A stretch of DNA of 64,000 bases from a bacterium (GTDB taxonomy: Bacteria; Krumholzibacteriota; Krumholzibacteriia; LZORAL124-64-63), in assembly GCA_016703265.1 (NCBI GenBank), contig JADJCK010000003.1:496001-560000 (forward strand). The letters run 5' to 3'. Under the pieces are notes generated by a model. It did no database searches. It saw nothing but the letters and a program-made list of their open reading frames with translations, and had not been told where the DNA came from. This document shows positions 7,875-19,505 of this stretch, in pieces (the stretch's first letter is position 1; each line of letters starts with the position of its first letter). A program made the translations under genes and the position numbers.

Positions 7875-10499
7875 CTACCGCCCGCGCCCGCGCTTCTTCG
7901 GCGCGCTCGAAGCCCGGCCGCTGCTGCGACCCGCCTGGGGTGCCCGCGGGGCGCCGGGGCCCTGCGGCTTGCCGCCCGTGCGGCCTTCCGGCTTGCCCAG
8001 GCTGCGGCGACGCCCGGGATTCGGTCCGCCCCGGCCGCGGTCCGGCGGTGCCATGTCCGGCCCGGACCTGCGCGCGTCGGGCGCCAGCTTGTCCTTCGCC
8101 GGGGCCTGGCCCTTGGCCGCCGCCCGCTCCTTGGCCGCCAGCCGCTCCTTCACCGCGGCCTTGCGCAGCACCGCAGCCTTGTCGTTGGGCGACAGCTTGT
8201 TCTTCGCCGCCGCCCGTCCCTTGGCTGACAGGCGCGCGCGACCCGGCACGCGGCCGATGCGCACGACATCGGCCGGGGCCTTCGCCTTCCCGCCGGCGGG
8301 GCGGGGCGGCGACGCGCTGTCGTCTGCGCTCTTCGCCTTTCCTGCGGGCCTGGCTTTGCCCTTCACGTTGGCCATCAGCTTCCCCTTCCCCGGCGGCACC
8401 AGGCACTCCGGCCCGTTGCCGATCAGGTCTTCGCGTCCCATCCGGTGCAGCGCGTCGCGCAACAGCGGCCAGTTGGCCGGGTCGTGCCAGCGCAGGAATG
8501 CCTTGTGCAGGTCGCGCTGCTTGCCGCGCTTCGGCACGAAGACCTCGTCGCCGCCGGGCCTCGCCTCGCGCGTCACCTTGCGCAGCGGATTGCGACCCGA
8601 GTGGTACATCGCCGTGGCCGTGGCCATGGGCGAAGGCAGGAATGTCTGCACCTGGTCGGGCCGGAACGACTGCTTCTTCAGCCACAGCGCCAGGTTCAGC
8701 ATGTCCTCGTCGGTGGTGCCCGGGTGCGCCGCGATGAAGTACGGGATCAGGTACTGCTTCTTGCCCGCCTGCTGCGAGAACTTGTCGAACAGCGCCCGGA
8801 ACTTCTCGAAGCTGCCGATGCCCGGCTTCATCATCATGTCCAGCGGGCCGTCCTCGGTGTGCTCGGGCGCGATCTTCAGGTAACCGCCCGTGTGGTGCTG
8901 GGCCAGCTCCTTCACGTACGCCGGCGAGGTCGCCGCCAGGTCGTAGCGCACGCCCGAGGCGATCAGCACCTTCTTGATGCCCGGCAGTTCGCGCGCCTTG
9001 CGGTAGAGGCCGATCAGCGCCGAGTGGTCGGTGTCGAGGTTCGGGCAGATGGCCGGGTACACGCATGACGGCAGGCGGCACGCCGCCTCGATCTCGCGCG
9101 ACTTGCAGGCCTGCCGGTACATGTTGGCCGTGGGCCCGCCCAGGTCGGAGATGACGCCGGTGAAGCCCTCGGTCTTGTCGCGGATGGCCTCGATCTCGCG
9201 CAGGATCGACTTCTCCGAGCGGCTCTGGATGATGCGTCCCTCGTGCTCGGTGATGGAGCAGAAGGTGCAGCCGCCGAAGCAGCCGCGCATGATGTTCACC
9301 GAGCCCTTGATCATCTCCCAGGCCGGGATGCGCGCCTGGCCGTAGCTGCTGTGCGGCCGGCGCGCGTAGGGCAGGTCGAAGACGGCGTCCATCTCGGGTG
9401 TCGACAGCGGCACCGGCGGCGGGTTCAGCCACAGGTCGCGCTCGCCGTGGCGCTGCACCAGCGCGCGTGCGTTGCCGGGATTGGTCTCGGCGTGCATCAC
9501 GCGAGAGGCGTGCGCATAGAGAACCGGGTCGACCGCCACCTGTTCATAGGCCGGCAGGCGCACCACGGTGCGGTCGCGGTCACGCCACAGCTTGCGCGGG
9601 TCGGCGGCGCCGGGCGCGGGCGGCGCGGCATCGGCCGGGCCCACATCCGGGCCGGCCGGCGATGCACCCGGGTCCGGCATCGAGCAGGCGCGATCGGGCT
9701 CATCGTCCTTCGTGGCGCAGCCCTCGGGCTCCATCGCATACGGGTCCGCATGCACGACCAGCTTGCCCGGCGTATCGAGCTCGGTGGAATCCATCTCGAT
9801 GAACCCGGCCGGCACGCCGCTGCGCATGAAGGCGGTGCCGCGGATGTCTGTCATCTCGCGTACGTTCCGGCCCGCATCCAGACGATGCGCAATCTCGAGG
9901 ATCTGCCGCTCGCCGTTGCCGTAGACCAGCAGGTCGGCCTTCGAGTCGGGCAGCACGCTGCGTCGCACCTTGTCCGACCAGTAGTCGTAGTGGGCGATGC
10001 GCCGCAGGCTGGCCTCGATGCCCCCGATGATGACGGCCGTGTCCTTGTATGCCTCGCGGCAGCGCTGCGCATAGACCAGCACCGCGCGGTCGGGCCGCTT
10101 GTCCGGCTCCGCGTTGGGCGTGTAGGCGTCGTCCTTGCGGATGCGCCGGCTGGACGTGTAGCGGTTGACCATCGAGTCCATGTTGCCGGCCGTGACCCCG
10201 AAGAAGAGCCGCGGCCGCCCCAGCACCGTGAACGGCGCGGCGCTGAGCCAGTCCGGCTGCGCGATGATGCCGACGCGGAAACCCGCCCGCTCCAGCGACC
10301 GGCCCACCACCGCCATCCCGAAGCTGGGGTGGTCGATGTAGGCGTCGCCGGTGACGATGATGATGTCGCACTCGTCCCAGCCCAGCGCGTCCATCTCGGC
10401 ACGCGACATGGGCAGTTCGGGCGCGGGCGCGGGCGCGGCGCCGGGTCGGGGGGCGCGCACGAACAGGGGCGTGGCCTTGGGCATGGTCGGTGCGGTCAT
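7875..10499 (-). CDS. YgiQ/UPF0313-family radical SAM protein
   Basis: This 874-residue protein is a B12-binding-like radical SAM enzyme of the YgiQ family, whose reaction is unknown. It shows the N-terminal DECDIIIVTGDAYIDHPSFG motif, the FFGVTAGNMDSMVNRYT signature and the radical-SAM CxxxCxxC motif in GCFGGCTFCSITEHEG. Two features exceed the usual YgiQ length of about 700: a Pro/Ala/Asp-rich insert before the central RLPAYEQV segment, and a Lys/Arg/Ala/Gly-rich disordered tail of about 150 residues that could bind nucleic acid. The ATG at 10499 begins just before the conserved region. It looks like a single-gene transcript. Confidence 0.92.
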   Translation of the reverse strand: MTAPTMPKATPLFVRAPRPGAAPAPAPELPMSRAEMDALGWDECDIIIVTGDAYIDHPSFGMAVVGRSLERAGFRVGIIAQPDWLSAAPFTVLGRPRLFFGVTAGNMDSMVNRYTSSRRIRKDDAYTPNAEPDKRPDRAVLVYAQRCREAYKDTAVIIGGIEASLRRIAHYDYWSDKVRRSVLPDSKADLLVYGNGERQILEIAHRLDAGRNVREMTDIRGTAFMRSGVPAGFIEMDSTELDTPGKLVVHADPYAMEPEGCATKDDEPDRACSMPDPGASPAGPDVGPADAAPPAPGAADPRKLWRDRDRTVVRLPAYEQVAVDPVLYAHASRVMHAETNPGNARALVQRHGERDLWLNPPPVPLSTPEMDAVFDLPYARRPHSSYGQARIPAWEMIKGSVNIMRGCFGGCTFCSITEHEGRIIQSRSEKSILREIEAIRDKTEGFTGVISDLGGPTANMYRQACKSREIEAACRLPSCVYPAICPNLDTDHSALIGLYRKARELPGIKKVLIASGVRYDLAATSPAYVKELAQHHTGGYLKIAPEHTEDGPLDMMMKPGIGSFEKFRALFDKFSQQAGKKQYLIPYFIAAHPGTTDEDMLNLALWLKKQSFRPDQVQTFLPSPMATATAMYHSGRNPLRKVTREARPGGDEVFVPKRGKQRDLHKAFLRWHDPANWPLLRDALHRMGREDLIGNGPECLVPPGKGKLMANVKGKARPAGKAKSADDSASPPRPAGGKAKAPADVVRIGRVPGRARLSAKGRAAAKNKLSPNDKAAVLRKAAVKERLAAKERAAAKGQAPAKDKLAPDARRSGPDMAPPDRGRGGPNPGRRRSLGKPEGRTGGKPQGPGAPRAPQAGRSSGRASSAPKKRGRGR

Positions 10500-10594
10500 G
10501 AGGATCCGTGGGACTTTCCGGGTTCGGGGTATGGGCTCACTGTTCCCAATATGAGTGGATTCCGTGCATTCGTCACTATCTTGGCGGACGGCGG

Positions 10595-11846
10595 CTAGTC
10601 AACGGCATGCGGCCCATGCCACAGGAACGCGTCCCAGGCCATGGCCTCGACCCCGCAGCGGCGCGCCACTTCCAGATGACGCTCGTCGCACAGGAGCAGC
10701 GGCCGGTATGCGGGGTGCCGCCGAGTGAACTCGAACAGCCCGCGCAGATCCGCCGCAACGAACGGACCGGTCTTCACCTCGATCGCCAATGGGCCCCACG
10801 ATCCCTCCAGCACGGCATTCACCTCAAGCGGCCCCTCGCGCCAGCAGCGAACCTGCTGACCGGCGTTCCAGGCGAAGGCCAGGCAGGCGTTCTCGACCCA
10901 GGCGCCGAAGCGGTCGGGCTCGCGCTCGCGATCGGGAGCACCGCGGGGATCCATGGCGGCCAGGAACGCATTATTCAACAGGACGAGCTTCGGGGGCGAG
11001 GCGCGGCGACGCAGCAGACGCTCCGAATGCCGCTCCAATCCAGCGACCAGAAATGCTTCTTCAAGCAGCTTCAGGTAGTGAGCGATGGTCTCCAGCGCGC
11101 CGCGATCGGCGAGCATTCCCTGCAATTTCTGCAGCGAAACCACCTGCGCCGGCGACGAGGCGGCCGCAGCGAACACCTGCCGCAGGAGCGCAGGCTTGCG
11201 CACTGCCGCTGGAAAGGATGTCGCGGCCGATGGCCGGTTCCACGATCGCGTCCCGCAGGTAGGCCATGCGACGGGCGTGGTCGTGGCGCAAGGTGACGGC
11301 ACCGGGGCACGCGCCACCGTTCACGACCAGTTCGATGGCCTCCCGGCGCGGGAGTCCGAATGCGGCCGCCAATGCCTCGGCTCCCCAGTGCGACAGGGTC
11401 AATCGCTCGAAGCGGCCGGCCAGACTCTCCCGCGACCCTGTGCCCAGGTGTAACGCCGACGAACCGCTCGCGATCACGTGGACGGGAAGGCCCAGGCGCA
11501 GGATCCGATCCCATTCACCCTTGAGCCGGAGCGGCCAGTCCGAGATATGCTGGACCTCGTCCAGCATGACAACGACGCCACCCTGCTCGGCATGCTCCCG
11601 CGCCAGGCGCGCGACCTGCTGCCACAGTCGCTCCCAGGCCCCCGGCGCCGCAGCTTCGGGGCCATCGCCGCTCTGGTAGAAGGCCCGCGGTCCCAGCCCA
11701 CGAGCCAATTCCAAAAGCAGCGTGGTCTTTCCCACCTGGCGCGGCCCGGCCAGCAGCTGGATACGGGTCGGCGCCCGCTCGGCCAAACGCGAGTTAAGCT
11801 CTTGGAGGACAATCAAATAACTTGTCCGTGCCTTGTATTTGGTCAT
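10595..11846 (-). pseudogene. AAA ATPase with DUF4143 domain, frameshifted
   Basis: The N-terminal part (11846 to about 11211) encodes an ATPase with Walker A GPRQVGKTT and Walker B VVMLDEVQHI, and a Ser-Gly-Ser-Ser sensor motif. The frame then shifts: the family continuation AVRKPALLRQVF is in another frame that runs to 10595 and contains the DUF4143 nuclease-like C-terminus (PLAIEVKTGPFV). Two bases appear missing (or one added) after GRDILSS near 11211. Members usually bind ATP and a restriction-like domain and are often spread with mobile DNA. A 12-bp AT palindrome sits just before the ATG. It may be a real null allele or a consensus error. Confidence 0.85.
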
Positions 11847-11847
11847 G

Positions 11848-11865
11848 GTTGAATAATTATTCGAC
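11848..11865. promoter_or_regulatory. AT-rich palindrome before the ATPase start
   Basis: GAATAATTATTC (11851-11862) is a perfect 12-bp palindrome, extended to 18 bp with one mismatched pair. It lies 4 nt upstream of the ATPase ATG on the minus strand, in a locally AT-rich stretch in an otherwise GC-rich region. It could be an autoregulatory operator, or part of the start region brought in with the gene. Confidence 0.35.
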
Positions 11866-11907
11866 TAAAGATGAATAAAGTCAAGGACATTCTGCGCGAC
11901 GGCGTAC

Positions 11908-12381
11908 CTAGAGCCCGCGCCCCAGCTGCCCCAGCAACTCCAGCCCGTCCCATTCGCCCCACCGTTCGGTGATCCGTCCGTTGCGCACGCGGATCATCTC
12001 GATACCCTTGAAGGCGATGCGCTTCCCGGTGGGCTCGACACCCAGGTAGGCGCCTCGGTGCGTGCCCACGGCCGTCCAGCGAACGGCGATGCTGCCGCTC
12101 GCGGCCACCCCTCTTGCGCCGGCGCAAGTCGCAGCGGGTTCCGCCACCACATCGCGCGCCGCCGCCTCGAGGTCGGGAAACGCCGCCAGCAGTCGCACGA
12201 TGCCGTCGCGGAAACCCGCGTTGTCGGACGCGCGGCCGCCGCTGTCGTAGTCGATGAAGTCCGGGGCGTGCAGTTCGTCGACGATGGATCCGGCGGGACG
12301 CGAGCCGTCGCCCGCGCACCAGCCCTCCTCCACCCAGCGCCGGGCGATGGCGGCCAGCTGTTCGCGCGCGTCGTCAGCCAT
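11908..12381 (-). CDS. SnoaL-like ester cyclase/nuclear-transport-factor-2-fold protein
   Basis: This 157-residue protein has the one-domain alpha+beta cone fold typical of SnoaL-like polyketide cyclases: HAPDFIDYDSGG near the N-terminus, FPDLEAAARDVVAE in the middle, VRWTAVGTHRGAYLGVEPTG and the ending GKRIAFKGIEMIRVRNGRITE. Most family members have no known substrate, so I only claim the fold. It starts 11 nt after the rho stop and is likely co-transcribed with rho and the upstream dehydrogenase gene. Confidence 0.85.
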   Translation of the reverse strand: MADDAREQLAAIARRWVEEGWCAGDGSRPAGSIVDELHAPDFIDYDSGGRASDNAGFRDGIVRLLAAFPDLEAAARDVVAEPAATCAGARGVAASGSIAVRWTAVGTHRGAYLGVEPTGKRIAFKGIEMIRVRNGRITERWGEWDGLELLGQLGRGL

Positions 12382-12392
12382 CTCGCGGCTCC

Positions 12393-13503
12393 TCAGACGC
12401 CGGGCATGGACTTGAGCCCCGCCAGCAGCGCATCGTTGGTGGGATACTTCTCCATCAGCTTGAGCATGCCTTCCATGGCCTGGCGCGGCGGCACGGCGAT
12501 GGCGCGCTTGCGCAGCAGGTTCAGCGCGGCGATCTGGTCTTCGGTGTAGAGCAGCTCTTCACGGCGCGTGCCGCTGGTGCGGATGTTGATGGCGGGGAAC
12601 ACGCGGCCCTCAGCCATCTGGCGGTCGAGCACGATCTCGCTGTTGCCGGTGCCCTTGAACTCCTCGAAGATCAGGTCGTCGAGGCGCGAGCCGGTCTCGA
12701 TGAGCGCGGTGGCGATGACGGTGATGGAGCCGCCGCCCTCGACATTGCGCGCCATGCCGAAGAACTTGCGCGGTATCTCCATCGCGCGCGAGTCGAGGCC
12801 GCCCGAGAGCGTGCGGCCCGAGCCGGGACCGCGGTTGTTGAAGGCGCGCGCCATGCGCGTCAGGCTGTCGACCAGCAGCACCACGTCGTGGCCGCATTCG
12901 GCCTCGCAGCGCACCTGCGCCATCGTCAGCTCGCAGAGCCGTATATGCGCCTCGATGCTGTGGTCGTTGTTGCTGGCCAGCACCTCGGCCGGCACCGAGC
13001 GGCGGAAGTGCGTGACTTCCTCGGGGCGCTCGTCGACCAGCAGCACCACCACGCGGGAGTCGGGAATCTCGGCGCAGATGGCCTTGGCCAGTTCCTCGAG
13101 CATCACCGTCTTGCCCGTCCGCGGCGGGGCCACGATGAGCCCGCGCGTGCCGCGAGCCAGCGGCGCGAACAATTCGACGATGCGCATAGTGGGCCCGCCG
13201 AAATCGCCGATGCGGAAGCGCCGGTCCGGGTTCACCGCGAGCAGCTTCTCGAACGGGGTGCGCTTGCGGTAGGTGTCGTAGGGCAGGCCGCAGACCGCGT
13301 CCAGGCCCACGAGCTGCGGCGACCGCTTGCCGGGCCCTGACCGGCCCGGTGATGGTGGCGCCGTGCACGAGCGCGAACTTCTGGATGGCCTGCCGCGGCA
13401 CCAGCACATCATCGGGAGAGGGCTGGAACGACTTGGCCGGGTTGCGCAGGAATCCGTCCCCCTTCTGGGAGAGGTCCAGAACGCCGGTAGTGGTGTCGGA
13501 CAT
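12393..13503 (-). CDS. rho: Transcription termination factor Rho (frame interrupted once)
   Basis: The two halves together give a Rho of about 369 residues. The N-terminal part (MSDTTTGVLDL..., cold-shock RNA-binding domain with GDGFLRNP) runs to GPVRA at about 13335. The next domain continues in another frame from GKRSPQLVGLD through Walker A APPRTGKT, VVVLLVDERPEEVTHFRR, the Q-loop region and the R-loop GTGNSEIVLDR. One base too many in GGGCCC near 13336 explains the break; removing it restores the protein exactly. An indel in an otherwise intact, usually important gene suggests a consensus error. The usual N-terminal Rho_N helical domain is absent, so this is a short Rho starting at the RNA-binding domain. 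Confidence 0.9.
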
Positions 13504-13653
13504 GCAGATCCATTTCAGGCGTAAGTTGTCGTGGCATCGGGGAAGCCGGCCCGTGCCGGCGTGTGGCCCGTCGCCGCGTGCGGGGAGGAGAACCCCGGGG
13601 TGGCGGACCGGCCCCGAATATAACCGATCCGGCGGCGAACGCCAAATCGCCAG

Positions 13654-13686
13654 GTGACCGGCCAGTGACCGGCCAGTGACCGGTCA
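13654..13686. repeat. 11-bp tandem repeat, three units
   Basis: GTGACCGGCCA occurs three times in a row (13654, 13665, 13676), the last with one substitution. It lies after the dehydrogenase gene on the minus strand, and the last unit contains its stop codon. It is probably replication slippage with no evident role. Confidence 0.85.
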
Positions 13687-14682
13687 GCGCCCGGCAGCGC
13701 CGGGATTGGCCACGTCGCAGGGCGCTCCGGCGGCGAAGGCCAGCAGCTGCTCCACGGCCACCGCATACAGCGCCTCGAGGGTGCCCTGCTCGGCGTAGCC
13801 CAGGTGCGGCGTGCACAACACGTTAGGCAGCCCCAGCAACGGATGGGCGGCGCCGATGACCGGCTCCTGTTCGTAGACATCGACGGCTGCGAAGCCGGGT
13901 CGCCCGCGCTGCAGCGCGACTGTCAGCGCCCCGTCCTCGATGATCCCCGCCCGGCTCGTGTTGACCAGCAGCGCATCCGGCTTCATGAGCGCCAGGTCCG
14001 CAGCCGTCACGAGACCGCGCGCGGCCGGTTGCAGCGGCAGGTGCAGGCTGAGCACGTCGGCGCCGGCGAAGAAGGCTTCGCGGCAGGATGCGACGGCGAA
14101 GCCCTCGTCGCGGGCGCGCGTCAGCGAGGCCTCGCGTCCCCAGCACACCACCTCCATGCCGAAGGCGCGGCCCACACGGGCCACCGCGGCGCCGATGTTC
14201 CCGAACGCATACACGCCCAGCGTGCGGCCGAACAGGCGCGTGCCCGTGGTCGACTGCCAGTGGCCGGCGCGCAGGCGCTCCACCTCCAGCGGCAGGTGCC
14301 GCAGCGAGGCGAGGATCAGGGCCCAGGCCAGTTCGGCCGTGGTCGAGTAGGGCCCGGAGCTGCTGCGCCGTCCGACCGAGACGACGATGCCGCGGTCGGT
14401 GCACGCCTCGAGATCGAGATGGTCGGTGTTGCGGCCGGTCTGGGCGACGAAGCGCAGGTCGGGCAGCTGCGCGATCATCGCGCGCGTCAGCGCGACGCGC
14501 TGCTGCGTCAGGACGAGGGCGGTGCAGCCGCCTGCCGCGCGCACGAGGTGCGCCGGGTCCGGGTTCGCCTCCGTGCAGACGACGACTTCGTGGCCGGCCA
14601 GCCGCACGAACGCCGGGGTGCGCCGGAAGACATCGGCGTAGTCGTGGACAACGGCGATCTGCACGGACGGTTTCCCCTTCAC
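13684..14682 (-). CDS. D-isomer-specific 2-hydroxyacid dehydrogenase
   Basis: This 332-residue NAD-linked dehydrogenase has a catalytic domain flanking a Rossmann domain. The nucleotide-binding loop is GVYAFGNIGAAVARVGRAFG, with Ala in the usual G-x-G-x-x-G position. The catalytic triad is visible: Arg in NTSRAGIIED, Glu in DVYEQEPV and His in CTPHLGY. Family members reduce 2-keto acids or oxidise D-2-hydroxyacids such as glycerate or phosphoglycerate; the substrate here cannot be read. It lies upstream of rho on the same strand, separated by 180 nt that carry an 11-bp tandem repeat. Confidence 0.9.
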   Translation of the reverse strand: MKGKPSVQIAVVHDYADVFRRTPAFVRLAGHEVVVCTEANPDPAHLVRAAGGCTALVLTQQRVALTRAMIAQLPDLRFVAQTGRNTDHLDLEACTDRGIVVSVGRRSSSGPYSTTAELAWALILASLRHLPLEVERLRAGHWQSTTGTRLFGRTLGVYAFGNIGAAVARVGRAFGMEVVCWGREASLTRARDEGFAVASCREAFFAGADVLSLHLPLQPAARGLVTAADLALMKPDALLVNTSRAGIIEDGALTVALQRGRPGFAAVDVYEQEPVIGAAHPLLGLPNVLCTPHLGYAEQGTLEALYAVAVEQLLAFAAGAPCDVANPGAAGR

Positions 14683-14701
14683 GGAGGCCGCGGCGGGCCG
14701 G

Positions 14702-16507
14702 CTATTCGGTCCGCCGCCTGTCCTTCTTGGCGCCCGGCTTGGGCGTCTTCTTGGGCTTCTTCGCGGGAGCCTTCGCGACGGGCTTCGCCTGGTGCGCCGG
14801 CGCCGCTTCCTTCTTTTTCGGGCGCTGCCGCGGCGGCCGCTCGTGCCGCAGGTCGGCTCCGGCGCCCGACCCGCCTCCGACGCGCTCCATCTTCATGGCC
14901 TTGCCCCCGACATACACCTTCTTGAGGTGCTCGATCATGGCCGGCGGCAGGTCGTCGGGCAACTCGATGGTCGCGTGGTCGGGGTGGATGCGGATCTGGC
15001 CGATGACGCGGTTGCGCAGCCCGCTCTCGTTCGTGACGGCGCCCACGATGTTCCGCACCTCGACGCCGTCGGCGCTGCCGGCATCGATGCGGTACAGCGC
15101 CATGTTCCGGGAGCCGCGCCCTGGCGCCGGGCCGCGCTCGCGCGCCGCCGGCCGGGGCTCGTCCCAGCGGGCATCGGCAAGGGCCCCGTTGTCCTCGGCC
15201 TGCAGCGGCTGGTTCTTCTGGGCAAAGGCCAGGGCGCCGGCGGCCAGTTGCAGCACGTCGATCTTCAGCGAATCCATCAACTCGAGGCTCAGGTCCTCGA
15301 AGAACAACAGCGGCCGGCCCTCCATGAACGCGGCCAGCTCGTCGCGGAACTTGCCCACGCGCTTGCGGGTCACTTCGTCGTGGCTCGGCATCTCCATGCG
15401 CTTCAGCGGCTGCCGCGTCAGCCGCTCGATGGAGTTCAGCAGGTGGCGCTCGCGCGGGCTCGCGAACAGGATCGCCTTGCCGTAGCGCCCCACGCGGCCG
15501 GTGCGGCCGATGCGGTGCACATAGGCTTCCGAATCGCCCGGGATGTCGTAGTTGATGACCAGCGAGATGCGCTCGACATCGAGGCCGCGGGCCGCCACGT
15601 CCGTCGCCACGATCATGTCCAGGCGACCGTTCTTGAGGCGCTTGATGATGCGTTCCCGCGCGATCTGCGTCACTTCACCGCTGAGGGCGGCCACATCGTA
15701 GCCGCGCGCCGACAGCTTCTCGGCCAATTCTCCCGTCGCCAGCCGCGTGCGCGCGAAGATGATGATGCCGTCGTACGATTCGGTCTCGAGAATGCGGACC
15801 AGCGCCTCGAACTTGCCGGCCGGCGGCACCACGAGATACACCTGCTCGATGCTCTCGGCGGTCATGGTCTTGTTCTCGATGCGGATCTCCACCGGATCCT
15901 TCAGGTGCCGCTTGGAGATGCGCTTGATCTGTGCCGGCATGGTCGCCGAGAACAGGGCCATCTGGCGGTCGGGCGGCGTCGTCCCGAGAATGGCCTCCAC
16001 GGCATCGACGAAACCCATGCGCAGCATCTCGTCGGCCTCGTCCAGCACCACGCTGGCGATGCTGCCCAGGTCGAGCGTGCCGCGGTCGAGGTGGTCCTGG
16101 ATGCGTCCCGGCGTACCGACGATCACGTGGGGCCCGCGCCGCAGCTGGTTGAACTGGAATGTGTAGCTCTGGCCGCCGTAGAGCGGCAGCACATGGAATT
16201 CCTTCAGGTGGCGGGCATAGGCCTGGAACGCCTCGGCGACCTGGATGGCCAGTTCGCGCGTGGGCGTCAGCACCAGCACCTGCGGCGCCTTGAGCGCCAG
16301 GTCGATGCGCGACAGCAGGGGCAGCGCGAAGGCGCCCGTCTTTCCGGTTCCGGTCTGCGCCAGTCCCAGCACGTCGCGGCCCGCCAGAAGGGGCGGGATG
16401 CACGCCTCCTGGATGGGCAGGGCCGTTTCATAGCCCAGTTCGGCAACGGCCCTGACCAGCGGGGCGGCCAGGTTCAGGTCGCTGAATTCCGGGGCGGATT
16501 CCGACAT
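14702..16507 (-). CDS. deaD: DEAD-box RNA helicase with DbpA-type RNA-binding domain
   Basis: This 601-residue helicase has the Q motif, Walker A AQTGTGKT, PTRELA, DEAD in VVLDEADEMLRMGF, SAT (motif III), and HRIGRTGR (motif VI), then a DbpA-like RRM (VRNIVGAVTNESGLR). Its layout, with a long linker and Lys/Pro-rich C-terminus, resembles CsdA/DeaD, which remodel ribosomal RNA and cold-shock transcripts. I chose the ATG at 16507 (MSESAPEF) because it places the Q motif near residue 10; a longer in-frame extension lacks similarity. It is 31 nt after the copA stop, so it may be co-transcribed with copA and ubiX. Confidence 0.93.
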   Translation of the reverse strand: MSESAPEFSDLNLAAPLVRAVAELGYETALPIQEACIPPLLAGRDVLGLAQTGTGKTGAFALPLLSRIDLALKAPQVLVLTPTRELAIQVAEAFQAYARHLKEFHVLPLYGGQSYTFQFNQLRRGPHVIVGTPGRIQDHLDRGTLDLGSIASVVLDEADEMLRMGFVDAVEAILGTTPPDRQMALFSATMPAQIKRISKRHLKDPVEIRIENKTMTAESIEQVYLVVPPAGKFEALVRILETESYDGIIIFARTRLATGELAEKLSARGYDVAALSGEVTQIARERIIKRLKNGRLDMIVATDVAARGLDVERISLVINYDIPGDSEAYVHRIGRTGRVGRYGKAILFASPRERHLLNSIERLTRQPLKRMEMPSHDEVTRKRVGKFRDELAAFMEGRPLLFFEDLSLELMDSLKIDVLQLAAGALAFAQKNQPLQAEDNGALADARWDEPRPAARERGPAPGRGSRNMALYRIDAGSADGVEVRNIVGAVTNESGLRNRVIGQIRIHPDHATIELPDDLPPAMIEHLKKVYVGGKAMKMERVGGGSGAGADLRHERPPRQRPKKKEAAPAHQAKPVAKAPAKKPKKTPKPGAKKDRRRTE

Positions 16508-16538
16508 GGCAGGACTCCGAACGTCGGGGAGAACGGGC

Positions 16539-18779
<2,241 letters not shown>

Positions 18780-18784
18780 GTTCC

Positions 18785-19372
18785 TCACGCGCCCCAGCGC
18801 GGCGTCAATTCGACATCGACGCCGAGGTGGTCGCACACGCGCTGCACGATGAAGTCCACCATCTCGCCCACCGACTGCGGGCGATGGTAGAACCCCGGCA
18901 TGGCCGCCACGACCAGCGCGCCGCGCGCGCTCAGGGTGGCCAGGTGCTCGAGGTGATGGGTGGCGAGCGGGGTTTCGCGCGGCACCACGATCAACGGGCG
19001 CCGCTCCTTGAGGCAGACATCGGCCGCGCGCAACAGCAGCGATTCGCTGGTGCCGGCCACGATGCGGCCGGCCGTGCCCATCGAGCAGGGCACGATCACG
19101 AACGGCCCGCCGTGCGCCGAACCGCTGGCCAGCGGCGACGAGAAATCGTGCTGGTCGAAGACGCGCAGGCTGCCCGGGCCCATGGTGCCCAGGCGATCAA
19201 GGATGCCGGCCACGTCCAGGCCCATCTCGGCGTGCGCTGTCTGCCGCACGGCATCGCTGAAGACCAGGTTCACGTCGCGGCCGGCATGCAGCAGCACATC
19301 GACCAGCCTGACCCCATAGACCAGGCCGCTGGCGCCGGTCCAGCCGATACCGATGGCGGGGGAATTGCTCAA
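18785..19372 (-). CDS. ubiX: UbiX-type flavin prenyltransferase
   Basis: UbiX makes prenylated FMN, the cofactor that UbiD decarboxylases need. The 195-residue protein shows GWTGASGLVYG (flavin-phosphate loop), IVPCSMGTAGRI, RAADVCLKERRPLIVVPRETPL and a C-terminal GxxxFIV-like helix. There is no ATG at a sensible place. The best start is TTG at 19372 (SNSPAIGIGW), with GGAAAGG 6 nt upstream, giving a normal family length. Its partners UbiE and UbiD are nearby on the same strand, but an HNH gene on the opposite strand separates them. Gene order suggests quinone biosynthesis. Confidence 0.92.
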   Translation of the reverse strand: MSNSPAIGIGWTGASGLVYGVRLVDVLLHAGRDVNLVFSDAVRQTAHAEMGLDVAGILDRLGTMGPGSLRVFDQHDFSSPLASGSAHGGPFVIVPCSMGTAGRIVAGTSESLLLRAADVCLKERRPLIVVPRETPLATHHLEHLATLSARGALVVAAMPGFYHRPQSVGEMVDFIVQRVCDHLGVDVELTPRWGA

Positions 19373-19447
19373 TGCCGGCCTTTCCGGGATGGCGTTGCGT
19401 TGTGGAATTGTCAGGGTTCGTGGTTCGATGTGCAGGGTTCGTGACGA

Positions 19448-19496
19448 TTCCTCATGCGTTGACCCGTTTTCAGGCACCTTACCCGCACATGAGGAA
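19448..19496 (+). promoter_or_regulatory. Inverted repeat covering the HNH gene ribosome-binding site
   Basis: TTCCTCATG (19448-19456) pairs perfectly with CATGAGGAA (19488-19496), 31 nt apart. The second arm contains the GAGGA that precedes the ATG at 19506. If the hairpin forms it would hide the ribosome-binding site, so translation could be controlled by leader folding. This is inference from pairing only. Confidence 0.4.
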
Positions 19497-19505
19497 GCTA
19501 ACACA

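Noticed and set aside
19412..19443. Two copies of CAGGGTTCGTG as insertion duplications flanking the HNH gene
   Set aside because: Both copies lie on the same side of the gene, so they do not mark an insertion.
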